A stretch of DNA of 62,000 nucleotides from Phoronis australis (taxonomy: Eukaryota > Phoronida > Phoronidae): positions 799,812 through 861,811 of the forward strand of contig NMRA01000067.1 of assembly GCA_002633005.1 (NCBI GenBank), written 5' to 3'. A program made the translations under genes and the position numbers. Position 1 is the stretch's first letter. Each line of letters opens with the position of its first letter. Under the pieces are notes generated by a model. The model did not search any database, was not told the DNA's origin, and was given only the letters and a program-made list of their open reading frames with translations. Shown here one piece after another: positions 22,780-33,800 of this stretch.

Positions 22780-23119
22780 ATAGTCTTGTTGAGTGAAACA
22801 TCTGTTAGGATGGTAATTTGTTTATCGTGGTTAACAGTTGTTAATTTAGGTTTCTTAGTGCTACTTTCTTGTTTTTCAAAGAAAAGGGGATGTAATAGTA
22901 TTGTGATTTGTACTGGAACTACACTTGCCTTATATGGCACAATTAGTTAGAATGGTTTATTATATAAGTCTTGCCAAACAGTTCTATGAAATGTGACTCA
23001 TATGCATGTGGTCTTGTGTATTGCAAAAACATGTTGTTGAACAGTAGTTAGTCAGTCCGCAATAAAGTAGTGTTCAAGTAAAGACGTCTTCTTCACTCCT
23101 CTCTCCACAAGCCATTACA
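22780..23119 (+). mobile_element. 3' end of another LTR retroelement (polypurine tract + LTR)
   Basis: 22891-23119 begins TGTAATAGTATT and ends GCCATTACA, with inverted TGTAAT/ATTACA ends. It is preceded directly by a polypurine tract AAAGAAAAGGGGA (22878-22890). It contains a TATA-like TTATATAAG near 22959 and AATAAA at 23061-23066. This is the layout of a 3' LTR of about 229 bp. It starts right after the single N at 22779, so the rest of the element is missing or misjoined. Confidence 0.7.
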
Positions 23120-23384
23120 ACCCCTGGGCTCATAGCGCTAAATCGTCGTGAGAGACCGTCCGGAGTTGGTATATGGTGCAACTCCGGACGGCCTGGGGTC
23201 AACAGAAAACCACTGTTCAACTGTGAGTCTACACCAATGTGATAAACGAGAGTATTTCTGCTTGCTGCGTCAGCTGCAGATATGCTTATCTCTTTTATGA
23301 CACACAATGTGTGACAGGGCAAAGCGTTTTCAAAATAATATGGATAAATCAGCGAACACTGCAAACGTTTCCTTACCCTCAATG

Positions 23385-23620
23385 GATACACGATGAGCTA
23401 TATATATTTATCTCATTGGTTTTAACCAATCACAAATTCCTCCAATTCTTTAACACAAGTTACGGTAAAGGAGAGAATGAGTGACCATAAGGCCAATAAT
23501 TACAAAAATTCTTTACACTGAACAAAAATTTCACCTGATTGCCCAAATATATGTTCACTTCCAAGTTCACGCATACGCCATCTTGAGATTAAGCAGAATT
23601 CCAAGTTCACGCACAACAAA
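23385..23620 (+). repeat. Dispersed repeat R1, copy at start of block 2
   Basis: Near-identical to 12790-13024 in the same order and orientation. It is interrupted at 23626 by a MITE. Confidence 0.75.
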
Positions 23621-23625
23621 TGTGC

Positions 23626-23775
23626 GTTCAGTAGAGGCTAGAACCTATGCTAGGACCTACGCTAGGCCCTAGCTAAAATCTAGTCAAGGTCACGTGTCTT
23701 CATTTAAAATGCACGGCAATATCTCACGTAATCTCGCGAAGTCTTGCTTTTTAGCGAGGTCCTAGCGTTACTGAA
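23626..23775. repeat. MITE with GTTCAGTA/TACTGAA ends (copy 2)
   Basis: 150 bp with inverted ends GTTCAGTAGAGGCTAGAACC and GGTCCTAGCGTTACTGAA. It is inverted relative to the copy at 8673-8811. It sits between the two parts of R1, at the place where block 1 carries the P-like element. Confidence 0.75.
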
Positions 23776-23782
23776 GGGGCTA

Positions 23783-26700
23783 ATCACGATGGGAATTTCC
23801 CATTATGTTGTTGTGTTACACCATCATGCACCTTTGATCAGCCTTCAACTATACACAACTCACGTCTTAGTCACGGATTTGGTCGAGGAGCAGGAAACAT
23901 TGCACAAAATAGGTGAACTTGTTTGTTTACAGTGCCTTTTCACTCCGTCGCAGGAAATTGTGAAGCTGGATATGCACAACAATAATTATTGGGACCATAC
24001 GACCATATGCCGAGAATTTTTCGCTAACACTGGTCACCCTCACATTCCACCTCAGCCCCAGACAACTTTTGTGCTGCCTATTCAGCACCGCCTTTGTATT
24101 GATGTAGATCTGAGCCAATGAAGTGGAAAGGTAATAGCTGGCACTACTGTCTCAAAGATGGTTGTTGTTATTACAGCCAAATTGGTTTTCTCTGGCATTT
24201 GCATAGAGTTGGGCTGCAACTGTGGAGTATTGCTGCCTGATGTCTGCATTACACACCAACAAAAAGTGCAGCATCTTTAAGGTAGTTCACATTACAGAAA
24301 ACGCAAATTGTATTATAGTAATCTGGGCTTTGTGTGTTGTTTTTATTAAAGATACTATTATAAACTCCGTTTACCTTTCCAACAAACTCCTCTAGTGACT
24401 TCAGAGTTACTACTAGTTTTCATAGTTAAACACTGGATTGCATAGTTGAGTCGATGTGAATGTGTTATATTTCGCGACTTCTAGTCGGTGCCATGAATTT
24501 TATGATGACAATTGTCTTGCATCAGAATCTCAACTGCTGCCTGCTGGTTTGGTAATGAAGCAGAATACTGGCAACATTGTTCAAAAGTTGTAGATTTTGA
24601 AAGTCACATTTGTTGTCCGATTTCCAAAATTCAAAAACCTAACCAGGTGCACTTTTCACAAACTATTCGAATGTGCTATTTAATAGTTTTTGAAACGAAA
24701 ATTTAAAAAATACTATTATCTCCTCCAGTGTGTTTATGAGGGGTCTGATATGTAGGAAATGACAACATAAGCAGCCTGTGGCATCCAGAGGCAACGTAAT
24801 TGCTCACGATTACGTGGTGGCGTTTTTATTGCCATTAAGAATACGTGAGCTCACTTGAACCCACTCTACTCACTGTTTGTAAAATGGTGTGTCTAGAGCT
24901 TAGGGTTTGCGGTTCCCGCGACATGTACATTGCTACATACTATCGCCCCCAGATGACACTGGTGATTCCATCGAACACCTCAGCTCTTCCACTAATAGAA
25001 TTACAAATAAAAATGTCTGTGTTTACATTGGTTGTGATTTTAACTGCCCTCACATTGACTGGAACAACTACTCAACCCTTCCAAACACGTCAAATATAAA
25101 TCTCTGTGACAAACTTCTAGATGTCATTTAAGATGACTTCTCTGAACAAAATGTAACAAAACCTACCCGTGGAAACAACATTCTAGACCTCCTTCTAACA
25201 AACAATCCCTGTAGCATAGTTAAAACTGAGGTCATTCCTAGCCTTAGTGACCACGATATTGTCTTGATAGAAATCAAAGTAAATCCTGGTGCACATAAAA
25301 CCCAGAAAAATCTATTCAATAAAGGAAATATGATGAACTTAAAATATACCGGTACTTGACTACTTTTAAGGATCATAGTTCCTCCTCCGTAAACGACATG
25401 TGCACCGACTTTACAACACATGTTCGTGATGCCACTGAACGTTTCATCCCCCACAAAAAACTACAAGACTAAAAAACCAAATTCCTTGGGTAAATCCTAA
25501 AATCAAAAAACTTAGAAAACGAGATAAGCTCTTTCGCTGCTCAAAACACACTGGAAATGAAACAGACAAAAAACTTCTTGAATCTCAGAAAACTAGTCCA
25601 ACATTAAACTGGCAAAGCTAATACTGGAACTACATCAACAATATAATTACACCTTCCCAAAGCCAAAAATATTTTACTCATTTATTAAAAGTCTCAACAA
25701 AGAATCACCCAATATTGCTCCTTTAAAAAATATGGCATCCTACACAACAACCCAAAAACAAAATCAGAAGTATTGAACACACACCTCTCCTCGGTCTTCA
25801 CAAAAACAATACAGTTACACCCATCAAGGGCACAAGCCCCTTTAACTCCATGCCTGATATAACTTTCTCCACTGACGGTATCAGCAAAATGTTGCAGAAC
25901 CTCAACCTTCATAAAGCTGCTGGGCCAAGTGAAATATCCCCTCACATTCTCAAGCAGCTGCAGAAGAAATTCAGGAAATTTTTACCAAATCCTACCAATC
26001 GTCAACAGTCCCGTCAGAATGGCGAACTGCAAGTGTAGCACTCATCTTCAAACTTGAAAAGACTATAAAACCTTGGCTTCAAATTACCATCCAATATTAC
26101 TCACCTGCATCTGCTCCAAACTTATGAAGCACATAGTTGTCAGTAACATTATACCTCATCGTGACACAAATAATAACTTTACACCAGCGAGCATGTTTTT
26201 GTCACTTCCATTGATGAAATACTCCAAACTATGGAGGCAGGCACTCAAACAGACACTGTGGTGCTGGACTTCTTCAAAGCCTTCGATAAGGTATCTCATC
26301 CAAGACTCTTGGAGAAGATGAGATACTATGGTGTAAGGGGTCTCACCACATAGAGGTTGATTCACTTGAGACTACCACGAAAGTGATTGGATCTGTTTAA
26401 AGAAATATTTTGCCCGATACGGTATCCCGACAACTCTTGTAACAGATTGTGGAGTGCAGTTCACTTCTCGTGAATTTGCCAACTTAACTACTACGTGGGG
26501 CATAACACATGTGATGTCATCGCTAGGACACCACTCTGGTAATGGAAAGGCTGAAGCAGCCTTCAAGGTAATTAAATACTTAATGCTAAAGGTGCTGAAA
26601 GATGGAACAGACAGACAATGTATGTAAGTGAGTGCCATCTATCGGAAACTAAATAAACTAACTATGCGTAAGCTACCACTCAACAAAACGGAACCTCAAA

Positions 26701-27310
26701 TATTCGGTTCGTGAAACAAAAGCCTGCAGGCCTACACTTTTCCAGTGAGGGTCAAACTTGAATACTGGCCTCCTCACTGTCTGGGATACCTCCACACGCT
26801 CCAGTATTGACAAGATAGAAAATACAGCGTGGAGCAGCCAGGTTAATTCATCCTAAATGGCCACTCCAAAAATTTCTCTCTGTTAAGTCTATGCTCACCA
26901 CTCTCAGATGGCGCATTCTTCAAGAAAGACGTGCTCAAAACATGTGTACAAGACCATAAACAGCCTGGTTGCCATTACCCTCACAGACCTTCCACCCCTA
27001 CATGTTTCCAGATCACCTAATTCCCACTCTCATACCTTTGAGATAACATACATTTGAACTCCATACTTACGCAAACTCTTTCTTCTCATCTACTATTTTA
27101 CTCTAGAATAGACTCCCACAACATGCCATCTCATCAGAAACAATGGAGAAGTTCAGGAGTCACATCTCAAACATCAACCTTACTCAGTAAACTTGTTTTT
27201 ATCCTGGCACCACCCGCACTTTGTTTTGTTGTTATTTTCACTGTTACTGCACAGTTCAAATTCATCACTAACATGCGCCAACATTTAAGGATCAGTACTT
27301 CGATCGTTTG
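23783..27310 (+). mobile_element. Block 2: second CR1-like/Gypsy nest, internally deleted
   Basis: 23972-26345 repeats 15878-18245 with few differences: the endonuclease at 24845-25131 and the RT start at 25850-26345, including HKAAGPSEISP and FFKAFDKV. At about 26345 it jumps to sequence equal to 22033 onward, removing about 3.8 kb (the rest of RT, Gypsy gag to integrase core). 26372-26625 holds the integrase C-terminal part with the intact SGNGKAEAAFKVIK helix. 26640-27300 is the CR1-like 3' end (LPQHAISSETMEKFRSHISN). The Gypsy insertion therefore predates the duplication. Confidence 0.8.
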
Positions 27311-27644
27311 TTGAAACCGTAAGAAGAACTTCATGGCATCTTTTGATCATTCCGGCACATTTTGCTGTACACAAACCGATCGAGTTTTAGTCCAGGAATT
27401 ACTTTCTCCCACTGACCAAAATGCTGAAGTGCTAGTGGGAAAGCAGCATACAAGTTCACCAATAACTGAACTTGGTATATTCTTTACTTACAGGTATTGC
27501 CCTTACCGGGTAATGAAAAGGAGGATCTATAAAGAAGGGGACTTGTCTAATTTGTTAATGGCTCAATATTGCTTGGCCATTACAGTAGTAACTGTTGATT
27601 TATGTCATACTCTTATTAGATTACTTGACCTGAAGCGATTTTTA

Positions 27645-27875
27645 ATGGCATATTCAAAGTTAAGCACAGACTTAAATATTTTACCTAAGTTTGTGAAACA
27701 AGTGCCACAAAAATACAAGTGTGTAATATGTCACGGTCCGCTGCGCTCCCCTGTACAGACAGTATGTGGACATCGTGTGGATGAAGAGTGCGTGGTCAAG
27801 TGGATCTCTGAGCATGGAGAATCGGGCTTTTGTCCTGCTGGCGAGGAGGACTGTCAACAAATATCTTATAAAAAT
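27645..27875 (+). CDS. TRAF exon 1: N terminus and RING
   Basis: Encodes FVKQVPQKYKCVICHGPL and VCGHRVDEEC, then FCPAGEEDC. Zinc ligands seen: C26, C29, C41, H43, C49, C63. The fifth position is D46 instead of Cys, and the eighth is ambiguous (D69 or C70). Donor AAT|GTAAGA, phase 0. The frame is open upstream to 27333, but that part looks like non-coding sequence and has no TRAF similarity. Confidence 0.88.
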
Positions 27876-30800
27876 GTAAGACTTAAGCCAATTTGTTGAT
27901 ACTGACTTCGAGACTGTCATGAAAGGAAGTTATTCTCATTCTGAAATTGCTGAGTGGCTATAAAACATCCTTGCACTAGACTCGGAGTTCTTCACTTACA
28001 GTACTTTATAGAACTGGTCTCAAATCGTCAGAGTCATTTGTTGTCTTTGCTTAAAGGCGAAGGCAACCTTTTTCCATGTCATTTTGAGCTAAAAAAAGGT
28101 TGGTTGGTTATCCTAGACATATTTTCCACTTAATTACAGCTTTTCGTAATTTTATTAATTACTCGTCCGCTACTCCGGAAGTGACGTTTTAGGAGGCAAG
28201 CATTTCGCGCCAATTTCTTTTCATACAGTCTGACTGTGAGAGCTGCCGAGTCGGTCATTGTTCTACCTCGGTTGTGTTGAGTTCCGTCGTCGTTTGCTTT
28301 CATTTACTAGTCAGTCAACATGCCACACTGTTGTTGCGTACCAGGATGTACTAATTATCGGCTCACGCGCGCTTTGGGAGTACCTTTGCATCGCCGTAGT
28401 TGGCTCGTTCGTGTATAGAACGCAGCGTTACCCGTCCACGCAACGTACAAAGCAGTGGAGAATTACCGTGTGTGTGGCAAGGGAAACAACGTCTGAAGAA
28501 GGANNNNNNNNNNNNNNNNNNNNNNNNNNNNNNNNNNNNNNNNNNNNNNNNNNNNNNNNNNNNNNNNNNNNNNNNNNNNNNNNNNNNNNNNNNNNNNNNN
28601 NNNNNNNNNNNNNNNNNNNNNNNNNNNNNNNNNNNNNNNNNNNNNNNNNNNNNNNNNNNNNNNNNNNNNNNNNNNNNNNNNNNNNNNNNNNNNNNNNNNN
28701 NNNNNNNNNNNNNNNNNNNNNNNNNNNNNNNNNNNNNNNNNNNNNNNNNNNNNNNNNNNNNNNNNNNNNNNCAGCCATTTTCAGCTTACAACACACTAAA
28801 CAATCCCTAAATCCAACGTAGTTGAGTTCTCTACTAACCTATCTTGCCGCAGAATACTCGCCGATGGAAAGTGGTGGCGACAATTGTTGAAAAACAGCAC
28901 AAAACAAAAGTAGAATAGAACAGATTCGCACGGGATAAGTCAACGCAAAACCAAGTGGCGGGAAACGCTTACCTCCTAAAACGTCACTTCCGGAGTAGCG
29001 GACGAGTAATTTATAAAATTACGAAAAGCTGTTATTAAGTGGAAAATATGTCTAGGATAACCAACCAACCTTATTTTAGGTCAAAATGACATGGAAAAAG
29101 GTTGCCTTCGCCTTTAAGCTTTCATACAGACTTAACTCCAGTCTGAAGCTTCGATGTAAACTGCCAAGTTAGCTGAACCATTCATACCGGCTTCGGTAGT
29201 TAATGGACATCATAGTAAACTGTAGGTGACGCTGTCGTCATCGAAGTAATCGCAAGGTAGTGCTGATGCTTTGCATGCACACTAAAGTTTTTTTAATGTG
29301 ACAATTTGGGAATATTTAATTGTGCTTATTGACGTATTCTAATTCAATTGATTATTCAAGCAAAATATAAGCAACTATTAGCCACGACACTGCCCTTTAG
29401 TTGTTGATGATAAGAGTGACCCCTGGCGATAACTTTGATGGAAGACCATCCATACTGCAGCGCAGCATCGACGCTCAGATGTTAAATTCACCTGTTTACT
29501 GCGAAGTTAACTGGCGCTGTTAACTTTGATCAAGGACCGAACTTTACCGTTCAGACAGACAGCAACTCCCCAAAACGTCGATGCGTTGTCGTAACTATGA
29601 AAGGACCTTTAGTGTAAGTGAATGGGCACGCAACAAGTGAACCTTTTGATGGGCTGTTATGTCTCCTTTCTGTTGTTAACAAGGGTTAGGGGGGTCTCCA
29701 GTTAAAGCTTTTTAAACTCCCTCATTAAGGTAATCAAAGATTTGTAGGTCTTGTTCAGGCAATATCAAGAACTATTGTTTTCCTTTAAAAGTATTATAGG
29801 CTGCTTCTGAATGTTTTAGGTGCATAAAGACACAAGAGCTCGCATAGAAATATCGAAGTTGCTCGTCTACTGTCGATACAGAAAATTTGGATGTCAGGTG
29901 ACTCCCAGTTGGAAAGACCTTCAGGTAGGTTGACATTATTGAGAGTTCCAATTTAGAAGCGTTTTTGAGACAATGACTCTGACCTGGGCCTTTGGTGAAA
30001 TCTGTGTTATCAAAACAGAGCTCAAAATCATGTTTAATTTTGTGTTCTTTTGGTTTGAATTCAAGTGAAGTACCGTATATGTAATTCTGTGCTAGAGTAC
30101 ATTATGATTTTAAGCCACAAACTGAGCAAAAACTCGTGTTGAGTTTACTTAACTCAACAATTTCAATCGCAGGGTCATCAAGTACAAAGTATAAGACAGT
30201 CGTCAACTTAAACCACAATTTACTCGCTTATAGAATAATAGACATGTATCTTCACGTTGAACCAAAGTAGAGTAGAAAATGCCAAAAATAATTCTGAGTT
30301 CAGTTTTGAGTACAAAGATTACACCCTGGGCCCTGGTTGAAAATTGTCCAAGCTTTTGCTGAAGAATGAGGTTTTATCCTCTGACTGTCATTTTCCTTTT
30401 CTTTTTTTTGAGTGTGTTTGTAGTACTCTCAACTTTGTAGTTCTTTGAGTGCATGAATTTCAGAACGAAATTTTGGCTTTTCTCATCAGATATTGCTTAT
30501 TTAGACCAAAAAAGCATACCATATTTGGTTCTAGTCTCTGTTTTTAGGCAGTTGAGTATTTTTAGTTGCTCACAATTTCAAAAAAGAAAATCACCTGAGA
30601 CGAGCAAAAATTATGCAGAATTTTGTTTTTTGCTCATCGCTCGGCAAACCTTGCTTACTCTTTGTTACGCACATTTCTGAAGCTTTTTTGAAAAAACAGT
30701 CTTGCCCCACAGATATGGTGAGCTGTATAGCAGGTTAACACAGAGTTGTGCCTTGTGTTTCAAGAAGGGCTTTTTTGAACGCAGGCCCGAAAATAGGGCA

Positions 30801-33800
30801 AATATCCGACTGTTGATTGCTTAGCTAATGTTTGATAACTGAATGTCAATTGGTGAGGCGAGATCTGTAAATTGTGCTGAGGAATTTCTGAATATCTCTA
30901 TAATGACTCAGTGTGGGTATGGGAAACATCTGATGGAGTCTTGTGATGGAATGTTGAGTTATTTATAGTTCTTGGTAGATTTCATCCCCCATTGCAGACA
31001 AATTTTTGTGATAGATAGATATATAGATAGATAGTTTATTTTTGCCATGATACATATACAGTAAATACATGTTGGTAAAGACACATAGTAGCAAGGCAAG
31101 GAGACTCTAAAAAGGCTTCAGGCAATGTGATGTTTATTTGGGGAGTCCCATAATTTTTGAGTTTGGTGAAAATAAAACTACCTTTATGTAAGGCCGATGG
31201 ACTAATATTTATTTGTTAAAAATACATTGGATGCACTCAGCCTTAGTTATGAAGCTGTGCAGTTTTAATTTCATTAGTTTGTATGGTTGCCAAAAATGAC
31301 AGTAAAAGGTGAGGATTTTGTGGTAGAGTGTAATTAGATTTACATGAACCAGAATTTAGCCAGATAATCAGCTAAAATGCAAACTAGTTGTAAACTAATT
31401 TTCATGCACCTACATATAAGACCCTAGTATACTAATGTCGATGCGTCGATGTTTTGGGGAGTTGCAGTCAGTATGAATGCTAAACTTCGATCCTGGATCG
31501 ACGTTAACAGCACCAGTTAATTTCGCACTAAACAGATGGATTTAGGAGCGTCGACGCTGTGGTGCAGTATGAACGGTCAATTTCAGTCCTATCGAAGTTA
31601 TCGCCAGGTGCCACTGTCATCATCATCAATTACAGGGTAGTGCTGTTGCTAATAGTTGCTTATATTTTGCTCTAATAATCACCAATCGATTTAAAAATTA
31701 AGTTTTATGTCAATTAGCTCATGTAAATGTTGCCAAATTGCCACAATGAAAAAATCTTAGAGTGCAGCGTTACCTTGCGATAACTTCGATGACGACAGCG
31801 TCACCTACTGTTTACTTCGATGTTCCTTAACTACCGAAGCCAGTATGAACGGTCCAGTTAACTTCGTGGTTTACGTCGACGCTGTGCTCAGACCTGAGTT
31901 AAGTCAATATGAAAGGGCCTATACATATGTTGGTGCATATGTTGCAGTCATCTCTGTCCAGGTGTCCAGCAACCATCTACAGCCATAAGACTTTATGGAC
32001 ATTGGCAGATGTGTTCCTATGAAGCTGACAACAGATCAGGATGGGTCTTGGACCGATCCAAGTACTGCTGTGCCCCCTAGTGGCTGTTTTATTTTCTAAG
32101 AAACTTTGAATCTGTATCTTTGAAGTTCCTTGGCTGATTTTCGTTTTTTCATCATTTATTTTTCATACAATGTATTCAGTGTAAGACATAAACCACATTC
32201 ATACGTCATTTGCCTGGTGCTGTTTTCCCCAAACTAGTTATTTTTGAGGACATGACTTGTATGGTTAAGTGTCCAAAGTTTTTGTAGTTCTACCAATATG
32301 GGATTACTGTGATTTAGATTGTACTTTTCAGTTAATGAAATTTGTTTCCAAATAGATAGATTGGTGAAACATTCTCTGCTGAAAATACATATACAAACAC
32401 TGGTTACCAATCATGCTATAAACATCCCCTTTATACAAGATAAGGATCAATTTGGGAGAAATCATTTGAATTCCTTAAATGTCTCATGGTCAGTGGACCG
32501 GTTTCATCCTCATTCCATTCACAATAGGGGGATAGATATCAATACAGCGACTCTGTTCACTAGGTCACTGTAACAAAGGGAAAAATTCTGGGCATGTTTG
32601 ACTGAGAACATTAGCACAAAGGAACAATTATTGCAAGGCCCTTCAAAAGGAAGATTTGGTCTTGAATCGAAGTCAACAGCATAAGTTAACTTTGAAGTAA
32701 AGAGGTGGATTGAACAAGGAAGCGTCGACACTTCGCTACACTTAACTTTGATGCCCTACTGTTATCGGCAGGGATTACTGCCCGCATTTGCCAACAGGAG
32801 GCGGTGACTGGTTACTGTTTGTTAACATTTTGTTCTAATGATTAATATTATCCATGTATTTTCTGGAAACTTTACATTAAAAAATCACTGAACATGTAGT
32901 GTACGCAAAAATAAGTTCACCCTCACGCCATACCGCCTTTGTTTGGATCAGCTCTTAGCCTGCGCCAAGAGTCAATTATTTAATGTGTCATTTTCTAGTA
33001 CATCGTGGCAACTGTTGGCTGCCTTGTGAAGTTGATGTTTACATCTGAGGAGAGGGAGAGCTCCTTGCCAGTTTCAGTAATGGCAAACATGTGTACGTCA
33101 AAAACAGCAAGGCCATAATGCAGGGCCATATAACCAAAGGTCATATTATCGCAACCTTTCTGAACTGCTACTCCGAAGTTGATGGGACGCTTAACTTTGC
33201 TGTTAACCACAGTTAACATCGAAGGTTCGGTAGTAGCGATATTAGCTGTATGGGAAAGGGCCTTGCAACCTTAACTGGTCAAGATCATAGCGCCAGTTGT
33301 TAAGACAATTATGTTAGGATTAATGGTTGGAATATATGTAAGCTATACAGATGCGCATGCTACTGGATCTTGCTTTGGCTAGTGGTAGTATTTAACTACA
33401 GCCGTGGTTCACAAATAGTGTAATGTATGCTATTATATTTTCAGGAACACCTACATCGCTGTAAGTTTAAGCCTGTGCCATGTTTTTATAAGTCATATGG
33501 CTGCTCGACTGAGCTGCCACAAGACGAAATCAAGGACCATGAGAAGAGTTGTTGCTTTAGCAAACAGCACGCTAATCTCGTTGATTACGAACAGGTAAAG
33601 GAAGTGTATGCGCATCCGTTGCAAAACTGAGAAACATTAACAAAGTTTGTTGATGATACCCATACTGAGTATTTCCTTTAAAGTGCTTTTAAGTATCATT
33701 TTCCTAGTTTTGATAAGTGAATTCATTGTCAGCATCATTAAACCTTCTATTATAGCACTGCATAATTTATTGCAATCGTAAATTCGATATCCCAAAAACA

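Larger units (their letters stand above)
28049..29119 (+). mobile_element. P-like/THAP DNA transposon with 164-bp inverted ends, in TRAF intron 1
   Basis: Left end 28049-28212 and right end 28956-29119 are inverted copies with only scattered differences (start GCTTAAAGGCGAAGGCAACC, inner part TACTCCGGAAGTGACGTTTT). Between them lie a THAP-like start at 28320 and a 268-base N gap. The total is about 1.07 kb, so it is a deleted or non-autonomous copy unless the gap hides more. No clean target duplication was seen. Its right end abuts MITE copy A. Confidence 0.75.

Noticed and set aside
23744-24121. 125-codon frame as a gene or CR1 ORF1
   Set aside because: It begins inside the MITE, and the equivalent frame in block 1 is interrupted. 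No Cys/His knuckle or other ORF1 motif.
27333-27644. The open frame upstream of the TRAF RING (Met at 27333) as real N terminus
   Set aside because: The 104 extra residues show no TRAF similarity, and 27300-27330 is still the tail of the CR1-like element. The Met at 27645 gives a TRAF-like N terminus. An upstream exon with acceptor near 27493 or 27619 remains possible.
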